A DNA stretch of 26,072 bases from Clostridiales bacterium (lineage in GTDB: Bacteria; Bacillota_A; Clostridia; Peptostreptococcales; Anaerovoracaceae). Location: assembly GCA_015058265.1 (NCBI GenBank), contig SVCR01000001.1, positions 1-26,072 on the forward strand, in the 5' to 3' direction. Positions 15,840-24,719 of the stretch are shown here, one piece after another. How positions within the stretch are numbered: position 1 is the first letter of the stretch; every line of letters begins with the position of its first letter. The translations under genes and the position numbers were made by a program. The notes beneath the pieces are model-generated. The model saw nothing but the letters and a program-made list of their open reading frames with translations. It was not told the origin of the DNA and did not search any database.

Positions 15840-17117
15840 TTGCTGGAAAAGATAAGGATAATTCTCGGAAAAACTAATAACGTAAACAGGAGCGCATATA
15901 TCTGGAATGCGATCAATGCCATGATGTCTGCTCTCGAGTCCCCGCTGATACTCATGGTCATCAACAGGACCAACGGACTGGAGGACGGAGGCGTATTCTC
16001 GATCGCGTACGCGGTCGCGGCATTGCTGCTCTTCCTGGGACAGTATGGCTTCAGGCGGTTCCAATCGTCAGATGTAACTGAAAAGTACTCCTTCGGAGAG
16101 TATTACGGCAGCCGTTTCCTGACCTGCGCTGTGATGATGCTCGCGACAGTTCTGTACTGCGCGTACGGCATGATGTTCCGCAGGTATTCAGCGACCAAAG
16201 CGGCGATCGTCTTCCTGATCTGCGCGCTTAAAGGGATCCAGGCATTCTCGGATGTCATCCACGGCAGGATGCAGCAGATGGGCAGACTGGATATCGCGAC
16301 AAAGTCTTCATGCGTAAGATATATCCTGGAGATACTGTCGTTCTCGATCGCTTTGGTCATCACGCATGATCTGCTGGCGGGCAGTATCGCCTGCCTTGCG
16401 GTATCTTTCATCGTGTTCATGCTGACATCGTACAACGCGGCGAGAGATTTCTGCGACCTGAAGCCTGACTTCAGCCGGGACAGACTCAAGCTGATGCTGA
16501 TAGAAGGCTTCCCGCTTTTCGCAAGCCTGTTCCTGAATATGTATATCAGCAATGCGCCTAAATACGCCATAGATGCTTATCTCACAGAGGAGATACAGGC
16601 TATCTACAATATGGTGTTCATGCCTGCGTTCGTGATACAGCTGGTCGCGCATTTCATATTCAACCCGATCATAACGACCTATGCCGTTGTGTGGCAGAAG
16701 AGAGACATCCGCAAGTTCAGGTTCCTGGTGCTGCGTCAGTGCGCGGTCATACTGGGTCTGACACTGCTGGCGGTCGTGGTGGCGCTGACTATCGCTTTGC
16801 CTATACTTTCACTGCTGTTCAGTGCGGATCTCCACGGATATAAGAGAGAACTCCTCGTGGTGGTCTTCGGCGGAGGCATGCTTGCGTACTCCGTATTCTT
16901 CAATACAGTTATAACAATAATAAGACTTCATAAGACGCTGCTGTACAGCTACGCTGCAACAGCGCTCGCAGCTCTGGTACTGTCAAAGTATTTCGTAGTC
17001 AATTACGGGATAATGGGGGCTGTAACGATGTATGCTGTTCTGATGACGATCCTTGCTGTCATCCTTGCAGCGATAACATTCATAAGGATACACAAGGTTT
17101 CAAAGGAGGTCCGCTGA
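15840..17117 (+). CDS. Polysaccharide flippase, Wzx/MOP superfamily
   Basis: A 425-residue protein with about twelve membrane helices and short loops, as in Wzx-type exporters of the MOP superfamily that flip undecaprenyl-diphosphate-linked glycans across the membrane. The N-terminal NVNRSAYIWNAINAMMSALESP and the central GFPLFASLFLNMYISNAPKY with DAYL are characteristic of the polysaccharide transport branch. It starts at TTG, 24 bases after the YfhO gene: the only nearby upstream ATG frame ends at once at TAG, and no strong ribosome binding site is visible, so coupling to the upstream gene is likely. The neighbouring membrane protein and the TagO-like gene further on supply the matching steps of a Wzx/Wzy-type pathway. 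The substrate is unknown. Confidence 0.88.
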   Translation: MLEKIRIILGKTNNVNRSAYIWNAINAMMSALESPLILMVINRTNGLEDGGVFSIAYAVAALLLFLGQYGFRRFQSSDVTEKYSFGEYYGSRFLTCAVMMLATVLYCAYGMMFRRYSATKAAIVFLICALKGIQAFSDVIHGRMQQMGRLDIATKSSCVRYILEILSFSIALVITHDLLAGSIACLAVSFIVFMLTSYNAARDFCDLKPDFSRDRLKLMLIEGFPLFASLFLNMYISNAPKYAIDAYLTEEIQAIYNMVFMPAFVIQLVAHFIFNPIITTYAVVWQKRDIRKFRFLVLRQCAVILGLTLLAVVVALTIALPILSLLFSADLHGYKRELLVVVFGGGMLAYSVFFNTVITIIRLHKTLLYSYAATALAALVLSKYFVVNYGIMGAVTMYAVLMTILAVILAAITFIRIHKVSKEVR

Positions 17118-17120
17118 CAG

Positions 17121-18383
17121 ATGAGTTCAGGTGGAAAACACGACATTCGAAATTACGATCTGAAGGAAGGCAGAAACGGTAAGCTGGGTGATAAGCGGTT
17201 CACGATCAGCTTTCCCGCACCGCTGTACGCATTCGTACTGGTCGCACTCTACGCGGTCACGGCATTTCTGTTCTACAGGCAGACTATAAGATATAACGGC
17301 GGATACAAAGCAGACACTTCCCTGTATGTCGATATGTCCGCGGAGAAGCATGGGGTCAGACTCATTACGTGGATCTATCACTGGCTTTACAGCCTGAGAG
17401 GGGATACCCTGTACATCGCCCTGTATATGGCGGCTGTTGTGGTACTGACTGTTGTCGTGAACTATATGGTGATCAGATGGTATGTCAGCAGGGACGGCTT
17501 TGACGGCGGTACCAAGGACATTGCCAGACTGGCATCTGTCATGATGCTGTTCACCGGGTCCATGTATCTTCCGGTAGTGCATGAGAGATTCTATAAGGCC
17601 AGCTGGTGCACATATGCCTGGCACAGCCCGACTCAGCAGTTGATGATACTGTTCGCGATGATATCGCTGCTGCTGTTCCTTAAAATATATGATAATTACA
17701 TGAAGAGCATAAACCCGCTGTACTGGCTGGGGCTGCTCTTTGCCAGCCTGATCTCGGTATGGGCAAAGCCTTCCTTCATGCTGGTATTCATTCCGACGGT
17801 CATCGTAGTGTTCCTTATCGAGCTGGCCGTCAATGCCAAGGACGGAAGGACGGGAAGACGCTTCCTCAGACTGGTGCTCTTCGGGCTTTCGATGGTGCCG
17901 TCAGGTGTGCTGATCCTGCTGCTCAATATGAGCATCTACGGTGAGGGCAGCAAGAACAAAGTCGCTATGCAGCTGGGCGGAGCGAACGGGTTCGGCTATA
18001 ACGTATATGCTGCTGCTTTCTGCGGACTGCTGTTCCCTGCAGTGGTCTTCCTGTTCAACCTTCGCAAGTTCAAGAAGATGCCTTTCCAGATAGCGCTGGG
18101 GATGCTCTTCTTCGGTATCGCTGAATGGGCGATATTCCATGAAGTAGGCAGCCGGGGCGAGCATGGCAACTTCGGATGGGGAAGACAGTTCGGATGCTAT
18201 TATGTATTCGTTTGCGCTATCGTCATGACTATAGAGAATTACAGAGACAAGAAGTTCCTGGGCGGAAAGAAATGGGCGAGAGCTATATACTTCGTCGTGG
18301 TATGGGCGCTGCTGGCAGTGCACGTGCTCTCGCAGATGTATCATTTCTATCTGATGTTCAGAGGACATTCATACTATATTTAA
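17121..18383 (+). CDS. Unrecognised multi-pass membrane protein, candidate Wzy polymerase or GT-C enzyme
   Basis: I do not recognise this 420-residue protein by motif. It has a charged cytoplasmic N-terminus (1-30) and about eleven membrane helices (near 34-52, 98-118, 136-151, 171-189, 198-215, 217-235, 251-270, 291-313, 321-340, 355-373, 386-406). The first long external loop holds NGGYKADTSLYVDMSAEKHG (59-78), with two aspartates as in GT-C transferases. Other polar patches that may face outside are YAWHSP (166-170) and EVGSRGEHGNFGWG (341-354). It begins three bases after the flippase stop, with a strong AAGGAGGT at 17103-17110 inside the flippase end. A gene next to wzx with this topology is often wzy, the repeat-unit polymerase; an undecaprenyl-phosphate-sugar transferase is the other option. 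The function is inferred from position and topology only. Confidence 0.75.
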   Translation: MSSGGKHDIRNYDLKEGRNGKLGDKRFTISFPAPLYAFVLVALYAVTAFLFYRQTIRYNGGYKADTSLYVDMSAEKHGVRLITWIYHWLYSLRGDTLYIALYMAAVVVLTVVVNYMVIRWYVSRDGFDGGTKDIARLASVMMLFTGSMYLPVVHERFYKASWCTYAWHSPTQQLMILFAMISLLLFLKIYDNYMKSINPLYWLGLLFASLISVWAKPSFMLVFIPTVIVVFLIELAVNAKDGRTGRRFLRLVLFGLSMVPSGVLILLLNMSIYGEGSKNKVAMQLGGANGFGYNVYAAAFCGLLFPAVVFLFNLRKFKKMPFQIALGMLFFGIAEWAIFHEVGSRGEHGNFGWGRQFGCYYVFVCAIVMTIENYRDKKFLGGKKWARAIYFVVVWALLAVHVLSQMYHFYLMFRGHSYYI

Positions 18384-18403
18384 AGATCATCGGGGGACCG
18401 GAA

Positions 18404-19549
18404 ATGGGTGAAGTAAAGCACAAAATCAAATTCAATCAGGCGCCTGTCACAGGCAAGGAAAGTGAATATATCAGTGAGGTCTTCAGCAGCAGGAAGGTCT
18501 GCGGCGACGGACCGTTCACTCACAGATGCTCGGAATGGATAGAGCAGAAGACAGGAACAGGCAAAGCTCTTCTGACAACATCCTGTTCTGCGGCTCTTGA
18601 TATGGCTGCTGTTCTGACAGAGGTTGGCCCGGGAGATGAGGTCATCCTGCCTTCGTTCACATTCGTATCGACAGCTAATTCGTTCGTTATGAGAGGAGCT
18701 ACGCTGGTCTTCGTTGACATAAGGCCTGACACTCAGAACATAGATGAGAAGCTGATCGAGGACGCGATCACGGATAAGACCAAGGTCATCGTTCCTGTCC
18801 ACTATGCAGGTGTCGGATGCGAGATGGACACTATCATGGACATTGCGAACAGACACGGCCTCATGGTCGTGGAGGATGCTGCTCAGGGTGTTATGTCGAC
18901 TTACAAGGGCAGAGCGCTGGGAAGCATCGGAGACTTTGGCTGCTACAGCTTCCATGAGACCAAGAACTACAGCATGGGCGAGGGCGGAGCACTGCTGGTA
19001 AGAGATCAGGGAGCAGTTGAGAAGGCTGAGGTAATAAGAGAAAAAGGTACTGACAGAAGCCGCTTCCTGAGAGGACAGGTCGACAAGTACACCTGGGTCG
19101 ACATGGGGTCCTCATATCTGCAGAGCGACATCAATGCGGCTTATCTGTGGGCGCAGCTCGAGATGGCAGACGCGATCAATGCTGACAGAAGGGCAAGCTG
19201 GGATCTTTACTATAAACTGTTGACACCTCTGGCCGAAACAGGCAGAATAGAACTTCCTGTTATTCCGGAGGAGTGCGAACACAATGCTCACATGTTCTAT
19301 ATTAAGACAAAGGACATTTCGGACAGAGATTCGCTTATCGCATATCTCAAAGAGAACGGAGTGAGCGCGGTCTTCCATTATGTGCCGCTGCACAGCTCGC
19401 CTGCAGGGAAGAAGTTCGGAAGATTCCACGGCGAGGACAGATATACAACAGACACGTATTCCAGACTTCTGAGACTGCCGATGTATTACGGCCTCACAGC
19501 TGAGGATGTTGAGCGAGTCGCGGAACTGATCGCGGAATACTGCAGATAG
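18404..19549 (+). CDS. wecE: dTDP-4-amino-4,6-dideoxygalactose transaminase (WecE/RffA-like)
   Basis: A 381-residue PLP aminotransferase of the DegT/DnrJ/EryC1/StrS family. VEDAAQGV (Asp158) binds the PLP ring nitrogen, and YSFHETKNYSMGEGGAL (181-197) holds the PLP lysine Lys187. The SFHETKNY form is typical of WecE/RffA, which turns dTDP-4-keto-6-deoxyglucose plus glutamate into dTDP-4-amino-4,6-dideoxygalactose; relatives making UDP- or GDP-linked amino sugars usually differ here. The needed dTDP substrate would come from RmlA and RmlB, encoded at the right end of the window. The frame is open further upstream inside the previous gene, but GGGGGA six bases before ATG 18404 and the family N-terminus (IKFNQAPVTGKE) fix the start. 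It is the last gene of the operon, 20 bases after the membrane protein. Confidence 0.88.
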   Translation: MGEVKHKIKFNQAPVTGKESEYISEVFSSRKVCGDGPFTHRCSEWIEQKTGTGKALLTTSCSAALDMAAVLTEVGPGDEVILPSFTFVSTANSFVMRGATLVFVDIRPDTQNIDEKLIEDAITDKTKVIVPVHYAGVGCEMDTIMDIANRHGLMVVEDAAQGVMSTYKGRALGSIGDFGCYSFHETKNYSMGEGGALLVRDQGAVEKAEVIREKGTDRSRFLRGQVDKYTWVDMGSSYLQSDINAAYLWAQLEMADAINADRRASWDLYYKLLTPLAETGRIELPVIPEECEHNAHMFYIKTKDISDRDSLIAYLKENGVSAVFHYVPLHSSPAGKKFGRFHGEDRYTTDTYSRLLRLPMYYGLTAEDVERVAELIAEYCR

Positions 19550-19559
19550 GGTATAGCTG

Positions 19560-19577
19560 CTGCCGGTGAGCCGGCAG
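19560..19577 (+). terminator. Weak hairpin after the wecE-like gene
   Basis: CTGCCGG (19560-19566) and CCGGCAG (19571-19577) enclose TGAG. The hairpin is compact but no T-run follows directly; a T-rich ATTCTTCCTT lies about ten bases later. It may only partly stop transcription. Confidence 0.35.
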
Positions 19578-19629
19578 ACAAAGCGCATTCTTCCTTGATA
19601 AGATTTAATCAACAAAGGATATATATTAA

Positions 19630-19638
19630 TGCTATAAT
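19630..19638 (+). promoter_or_regulatory. Extended -10 promoter for the pgi-tagO-rml unit
   Basis: TGCTATAAT (19630-19638), a perfect extended -10 with no good -35 at normal spacing, lies 45 bases before the pgi start codon. It sits in an AT-rich stretch (about 19600-19660) unlike the surrounding coding DNA. Confidence 0.65.
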
Positions 19639-19683
19639 AAGATGTTTATTTACAATACCGGTGGGACGGAAAAGGAGAAAAGA

Positions 19684-20922
19684 ATGAAACTACATCTCAA
19701 CAGAGAGAACGCAATGGCAGTAAATGAAGCTGCTGATAAAGATTATTCAAGAGCGGTTGCTTTGATGAACGAGCTTCGCGAGGACAAAGAAGCATTCACA
19801 GGTTGGGTCAACAGACCTATGCAGATGCCTGAGGGAGAGATGGAAGAGATGCTCTCCGTTGCTGAAAAGATCAGGAGCAAATGCGAGGTCCTGATCGTGG
19901 TAGGTATCGGCGGCTCCTATCTCGGAACTGCGGCTATCCTCGATGCACTCGGCGGCAGTAAGGCCGGATGCCCGGAGATCGTTTATGCGGGAAATAACAT
20001 GAGCGGCAACTATCATGCTCAGGTAGGCGACATCGTCAAAGACAAAGAGGTCTGCCTCTGCGTGGTCTCCAAGTCAGGCGGTACTATGGAGAGCAGGATC
20101 GCTTTCAGCATCATCAAAGGTCTGATGGAAGAGAAATACGGCAAGGATGAAACTGCTGCAAGAATCGTTGCAATCACTGACCCGGTCAAGGGTATCCTCA
20201 GAGAAGAGGTCAACGAGAGAGGCTACACATCTTTCGTTATCCCGGGAAATATCGGCGGCAGATATTCCGCTTTTACCGCAGGTATCATGTTCCCGCTCGC
20301 AGTTGCCGGCGTGGATATCGTCAAGCTCGTTGAGGGAGCAAGAGAGATCGCTGAAGATCATAAGTTCTGGGATGAAGAAGGCATCTGGTATGCTCTTACG
20401 AGATATGCTCTCAATCAGCAGGGCAAAGACATCGAAGTATTCGAATACTATGACCCTTCGTTCAGACTGATCGGTGAATGGTGCAAGCAGCTCTTCGGCG
20501 AGAGCGAAGGCAAGGAGGGCAAGGGGCTCTTCCCGGTCAGCCTTACACTGACAGCAGACCTTCACTCAATGGGACAGTATCTGCAGGAAGGCAAGCAGAT
20601 ATTCTTCGAGACTATAATCAATGTAAAAAATCCTGAAAGAGACCTTATCGTTCCTGAAACAGCAGGTGAAGGACTCGCAGGAAGATCACTCAACGATATC
20701 AACCAGCTGGCAAGACAGGGAGTTATTGCTGCACATACCAAGGCAGGTATCCAGGTCGTTCAGCTTGATATAGAGGACAACAGTGAGTACTGCATCGGTC
20801 AGCTTCTCTACTTCCTGATGATGACAGCAGGTGTCACTGGCAAGCTCATGGGCATCGATCCGTTCAACCAGCCGGGCGTTGAAGATTACAAGGCAGAGAT
20901 AAGAGCGCTGCTCGGCAGATAG
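19684..20922 (+). CDS. pgi: Glucose-6-phosphate isomerase
   Basis: A 412-residue cytoplasmic enzyme interconverting glucose 6-phosphate and fructose 6-phosphate. Family motifs are plain: VVGIGGSYLG (72-81) and VVSKSGGTMES (127-137) in the sugar-phosphate-binding SIS folds, FVIPGNIGGRYSAFTAG, and GQYLQEGKQ near the catalytic glutamate. The length is a little below the usual 445-450 of Firmicute enzymes but complete at both ends. An AAAGGAG six bases before ATG 19684 sets the start; an in-frame ATG at 19642 has no such site. It has its own promoter and is followed 18 bases later by the TagO-like gene. Placed here, it could feed glucose phosphate to RmlA or fructose 6-phosphate to amino-sugar precursors, while also serving glycolysis. 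Confidence 0.95.
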   Translation: MKLHLNRENAMAVNEAADKDYSRAVALMNELREDKEAFTGWVNRPMQMPEGEMEEMLSVAEKIRSKCEVLIVVGIGGSYLGTAAILDALGGSKAGCPEIVYAGNNMSGNYHAQVGDIVKDKEVCLCVVSKSGGTMESRIAFSIIKGLMEEKYGKDETAARIVAITDPVKGILREEVNERGYTSFVIPGNIGGRYSAFTAGIMFPLAVAGVDIVKLVEGAREIAEDHKFWDEEGIWYALTRYALNQQGKDIEVFEYYDPSFRLIGEWCKQLFGESEGKEGKGLFPVSLTLTADLHSMGQYLQEGKQIFFETIINVKNPERDLIVPETAGEGLAGRSLNDINQLARQGVIAAHTKAGIQVVQLDIEDNSEYCIGQLLYFLMMTAGVTGKLMGIDPFNQPGVEDYKAEIRALLGR

Positions 20923-20940
20923 TGCGCAGACTACCGAGTT

Positions 20941-22194
20941 ATGATACAGAATTACTATATCCTACAAATGATAAGAGTGCTGCTGGTCGGCGTGATCGTT
21001 GCGCTGATCGTAACACCGATATCCATAAGGATCGCCTACAAGTTCGATATCATCGACAGACCGCGTGACGATCGAAGGATGCATAACAGGCCGATACCGC
21101 GATTCGGGGGGCTTGGGATCTTCCTCGGTGTTTCTGCGGCTATGCTTATACCGGCTCGTGTCAATGACAACATCAAAGTCGCCATGCTTGGCGGGCTGCT
21201 CATGTATCTGCTGGGAGTGTTCGATGACATACTCGATCTTAAACCGCTCGTCAAATTCGCCGGTCAATGGGCTATAGCTACAGCGGTCTACTGCATGGGC
21301 ATCAGGATCACGTTCATCAGTAATTTCCTGGGGCTCCATCCGGGAGACACTTCGGCCATCGTGTTCCTCGGAGAAGGTATCGCTTATCTGATCACAGTTC
21401 TGTGGATAGTCGGCATCACCAATGCCGTTAACCTTATGGACGGACTTGACGGACTGGCTGCGGGCTCGGTCGCCATTATGGCTCTTTCGCTTGCGTATGT
21501 TGCTTACATACACGGCTCGAGATACGGAATGATGATCGTATGCTTTGCCATGGTCGCGGTAGCGGGAGGATGTCTCGGATTCCTTCCGTATAATATCTCG
21601 CCGGCCAAGACGTTCATGGGCGACGGGGGAGCTCTTTATCTCGGATATATGCTGGCTGTACTGTCAGTTGTATCTCCGCTGAAGAAAGCGACGTTCGTAG
21701 GAGCGGTAATCCCTATACTGACATTGGCAGTGCCGATCTTCGACACGTTGTCATCGATGATACGCAGGATGTGGAGGCACGAGTCAGTAATGAAGGCGGA
21801 TAAGGAGCATCTCCATCATCACCTGATGGCAGCCGGATTCGGCCAGAGACGTTCGGTCCTTATCATGTACGGGATCGTCGGCATCATGGGCATAGTAGCT
21901 GTACTGATCAGCAGGGAGCTGTATAAGGATGCTTTCTTCCTTGCAACTATCGGCTTGCTGTACCTCGGCATCATAACCGTGCCTAAACAGCCGCCTAAGA
22001 AAGGGCCGATCGAGAAGACCGGTGCTATCGACAGTGTGACCAGAAATACTCTGACACTGTACCGCGAAGAATTGAACGAAGCGCTGAAGAACAGCGAGCA
22101 GTACAAGACAGACAGAAAATATACCGAGCATTCAGATATTAGAAAGTCAGGCAAAAATGGCAGACAAAACAGGAAAAACTACAAAAAGAAATAA
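20941..22194 (+). CDS. tagO: Undecaprenyl-phosphate N-acetylhexosamine-1-phosphate transferase (TagO/WecA-like)
   Basis: A 417-residue polytopic enzyme that moves a sugar 1-phosphate, usually GlcNAc-1-P from UDP-GlcNAc, to undecaprenyl phosphate and so starts teichoic acid or polysaccharide chains. Signatures of the MraY/WecA/TagO superfamily: RRMHNRPIPRFGGLGIF (45-61), GVFDDILDL with Asp95 and Asp96, NLMDGLDGLAAG with Asp167 and Asp170, FMGDGG with Asp228, and KEHLHHHL (288-295), which favours WecA/TagO over MraY. The C-terminal 55 residues are a polar tail rich in Lys, Asn and Glu. The ribosome binding site is weak, but the gap after pgi is only 18 bases. The tail overlaps the LCP gene by 38 bases. 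The exact hexosamine is not shown by sequence. Confidence 0.93.
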   Translation: MIQNYYILQMIRVLLVGVIVALIVTPISIRIAYKFDIIDRPRDDRRMHNRPIPRFGGLGIFLGVSAAMLIPARVNDNIKVAMLGGLLMYLLGVFDDILDLKPLVKFAGQWAIATAVYCMGIRITFISNFLGLHPGDTSAIVFLGEGIAYLITVLWIVGITNAVNLMDGLDGLAAGSVAIMALSLAYVAYIHGSRYGMMIVCFAMVAVAGGCLGFLPYNISPAKTFMGDGGALYLGYMLAVLSVVSPLKKATFVGAVIPILTLAVPIFDTLSSMIRRMWRHESVMKADKEHLHHHLMAAGFGQRRSVLIMYGIVGIMGIVAVLISRELYKDAFFLATIGLLYLGIITVPKQPPKKGPIEKTGAIDSVTRNTLTLYREELNEALKNSEQYKTDRKYTEHSDIRKSGKNGRQNRKNYKKK

Positions 22195-23443
22195 GAAACC
22201 GAGAATGAGCAGAAAGGCTCGCAACATCAGCATCATCATCCTGATAATCATGATGCTGGTCGCCGGCGGATTCCTCGTGATGCTCACTCTCGTAGATGCT
22301 TTCCCGGCCGATATGCTTACAATGATGATCGGAGTACTGGCCGGCTTGCTTGTCGTGTCAGGCATACTGCTGTTCATGAGGAACAAATGGCTCAGGGGGA
22401 TCGGAATGCTGCTCGCAGTCGTTCTGGTCGTACTCTACGGGACCGGGATCTACTATATGAAGTCCACTTACGCGATGTTCTCCAAGATCTCAGCGGAAGA
22501 AAATGCGGCTGTGGATGCCGAAGCAGTTGAGGTCACGGAGAAGCCGTTCAATATCTATATCACCGGTATCGATCAGTGGAATGAGGATGAGGGCCTCGAT
22601 CTTGAGAGAAGCGATGTCAATATGATACTCACCGTCAATCCGGTAACGAAGAAGATCATGCTGACCTCCATTCCGAGAGATGCCTATGTACCTCTTCACA
22701 GGACAGGTACGATGGACAAGCTGACTCATACGGGGATATACGGAGTCGATGAAACTCTTAATACAGTTCACGACTGGACAGGTCTTGACCTGAACTATTA
22801 TGTAAAAGCTAACTTTGATGCCTGCGTCGATCTTGTAGACGCTATCGGAGGCATCGATATCGATAATCCTGAGGAGTTCACCTCAGCTATAACTGAACAC
22901 TTATATCCTAAAGGGAAGATCCATCTCAAGGGGTACGGCGCCCTCTACTATGCAAGAGAGAGAAAGGCGTTCGAAGGAGAGGATCAGCTCAGAGTCAGAA
23001 ACCAGCTTAGAGTAGTTGAAGCGATCCTTGATAAGGTCCTTTCATCGAAAACGCTGCTGACAAGTTACGGGGATATAATGGACGTATTGGGCAAAGAGAT
23101 CGAGACCAACATGCCGACTGAAGATATCCAGGCGCTGGTAAAGATGCAGCTCTCGGATATGAGAAAGTGGAAGATCGAGTCCCAGAGGATGTCAGGCGAA
23201 TATGAGATGGAAGTCGTCGCTTCCATGGATGCCAGCAACAAGTATCTCGTTCTCAAGGTCAGCGATAAGACTTTCAAGAAGTGCATGAAAGGCATAGATA
23301 AGATCATGAATCCTACTCAGGAGGAACTTGATGCTATTGCTACCGAGGAGAAGAGAACTCTGTTCAAGGAATTCGTCAACAAGGTCACTGGGCGCGGAGA
23401 TTCTGAAGAGGCAGAAGACGTTGCAGCTGAAGATCAGGAATGA
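22157..23443 (+). CDS. LytR-CpsA-Psr (LCP) family glycopolymer-peptidoglycan ligase
   Basis: A 428-residue membrane protein. A basic N-terminus is followed by three membrane helices (about 23-45, 53-73, 79-99) and an extracytoplasmic LCP domain (about 130-330): FNIYITGIDQ (131-140), LERSDVNMILTV with Arg151 and Asp153, TSIPRDAYVPL with Arg174, and YYARERKAFEGEDQLRVRNQ. These arginines and aspartates bind the polyprenyl diphosphate and magnesium in LCP enzymes, which transfer finished glycopolymers from the lipid carrier to peptidoglycan. Three helices rather than one resemble the streptococcal CpsA type. An acidic tail (EEAEDVAAEDQE) ends the protein. It overlaps the TagO-like gene, linking the first and last steps of polymer assembly by coupled translation. 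Confidence 0.93.
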   Translation: MADKTGKTTKRNKKPRMSRKARNISIIILIIMMLVAGGFLVMLTLVDAFPADMLTMMIGVLAGLLVVSGILLFMRNKWLRGIGMLLAVVLVVLYGTGIYYMKSTYAMFSKISAEENAAVDAEAVEVTEKPFNIYITGIDQWNEDEGLDLERSDVNMILTVNPVTKKIMLTSIPRDAYVPLHRTGTMDKLTHTGIYGVDETLNTVHDWTGLDLNYYVKANFDACVDLVDAIGGIDIDNPEEFTSAITEHLYPKGKIHLKGYGALYYARERKAFEGEDQLRVRNQLRVVEAILDKVLSSKTLLTSYGDIMDVLGKEIETNMPTEDIQALVKMQLSDMRKWKIESQRMSGEYEMEVVASMDASNKYLVLKVSDKTFKKCMKGIDKIMNPTQEELDAIATEEKRTLFKEFVNKVTGRGDSEEAEDVAAEDQE

Positions 23444-23483
23444 TATCCGGAACGACCGGACTTTGCACTAATACTGAAAGATT

Positions 23484-24635
23484 TTGGAAACAAGAAAAAG
23501 AATTTATAAATACGACAACGCTAAAGCTCTGCTGATACTACTCGTAGTTATCGGCCATATGACCACCGATTACGCATCGGATTCCCATCTGGTGAGATGG
23601 TTCACTCTGTGGATATACACCTTCCACATGCCGGCGTTCATATTGCTGTCAGGACTGGTCCACAAACAGTATATAACTGAGGAGAGGGCATCACTCGGAG
23701 TCAAGGGCGAGACCCGCCTGAGATGGGACAAGGTATGGGGATTCTTCCTGTGCGCGTGGGGACTCAAAGTGTTCTTGCAGTTCACGAGAACTCTGATGGG
23801 ACAGTCTCCGTTGTGGCACTGGATCGCCGAGCCGGGTATCCCATGGTACCTCTTTGTCATGGCTGAATATGAGCTGCTGTTCTTCGTGATGAGGAGAATA
23901 GACGACAAAGCAAAGCCGTGGATGGTGATCTCGGCAGCGTTCGCGCTCAGTGCGGTGATCGGTTATTTCCCGATAATAGGAGATGAGTTCTGCCTGGCAA
24001 GGATGATAAACTTCCTGCCTATTTATGCCATCGGCTATTATCTTGACATGAGGAGCTTTCTCGTTGTTCTTGAGAAGAAAGCAGCCGGACTTGTTGGATG
24101 GATCGTCATCGCGGCCAGCCTGGCTGTATGTTATTTCGGGAAATGGGGTATCTACGGCTGCAGGAAATGGTTCACAGGACGCAGATCCTATGAGTTCCTG
24201 CAGGATTTCTTCAGCAATGCTTTATCGATGGGCTGGCTGATCAGGCTGGCCGTATGGGGCATTGCGCTGATACTCACTTTTGCAATACTGGCGGTGATAC
24301 CTGACAGAGATCTCGGACCGGTAACGGTTGCAGGGCAGAGAACGCTGCAGGTATACTTCTGGCACAGACCGGTATGCTATCTGTTCAGGACTCTTCATGT
24401 CCTTCCTTCACTTGTAGTCATGTTCGGAGGGACCTATGATGAGGCTCTGTATGGTCCTAAAGCGGGTCTTGCATTCGGGGGCAGCAATGGCGCCATGATC
24501 GCGGGCTTTATAGTATATCTGCTGATCGGCCTTGCTATGACAGGGCTGTTCAGCCTTAAGATCTTCGAGCATCCGACAACGGAACTGATGAAGCTCGGTG
24601 CGCGGATAGGTGAGCGCTGCAGACGCAGTGAATGA
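23484..24635 (+). CDS. Acyltransferase family 3 membrane protein (OafA-like)
   Basis: A 383-residue integral membrane protein with about ten helices of the acyltransferase-3 family. The N-terminus carries the family signature RIYKYDNAKALLILLVVIGH, ending with the conserved His25, then FHMPAFILLSGL (47-58). Members transfer acetyl or succinyl groups from the cytoplasm to surface sugars, peptidoglycan or polymers. This one most likely O-acetylates the polymer made here. It starts at TTG with only a weak GAAAG upstream; no ATG precedes the signature, so TTG is the best choice. The 40-base gap after the LCP gene holds a tiny hairpin (23446-23460). The acceptor is unknown, and an exported acetylated lipid or oligosaccharide is also possible. 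Confidence 0.85.
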   Translation: METRKRIYKYDNAKALLILLVVIGHMTTDYASDSHLVRWFTLWIYTFHMPAFILLSGLVHKQYITEERASLGVKGETRLRWDKVWGFFLCAWGLKVFLQFTRTLMGQSPLWHWIAEPGIPWYLFVMAEYELLFFVMRRIDDKAKPWMVISAAFALSAVIGYFPIIGDEFCLARMINFLPIYAIGYYLDMRSFLVVLEKKAAGLVGWIVIAASLAVCYFGKWGIYGCRKWFTGRRSYEFLQDFFSNALSMGWLIRLAVWGIALILTFAILAVIPDRDLGPVTVAGQRTLQVYFWHRPVCYLFRTLHVLPSLVVMFGGTYDEALYGPKAGLAFGGSNGAMIAGFIVYLLIGLAMTGLFSLKIFEHPTTELMKLGARIGERCRRSE

Positions 24636-24719
24636 GTACAGCAGGAAAGGCGTAAAACACTCATTGCGCATAACATAATGTTGCGATTGTTGTAATTGTA
24701 TTATGAAAGGAGAGCTGAA

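Noticed and set aside
15222..16064. A 280-codon minus-strand open frame across the end of the YfhO gene and the start of the flippase
   Set aside because: It is antisense to two clear genes and shows no motif or ribosome binding site; its composition is that of a shadow frame.
24672..24705. Palindrome AACATAATGTT and nearby inverted repeat before rmlA as an operator or promoter
   Set aside because: The arms are short, AT-rich and expected by chance; no -35/-10 pair with normal spacing fits.
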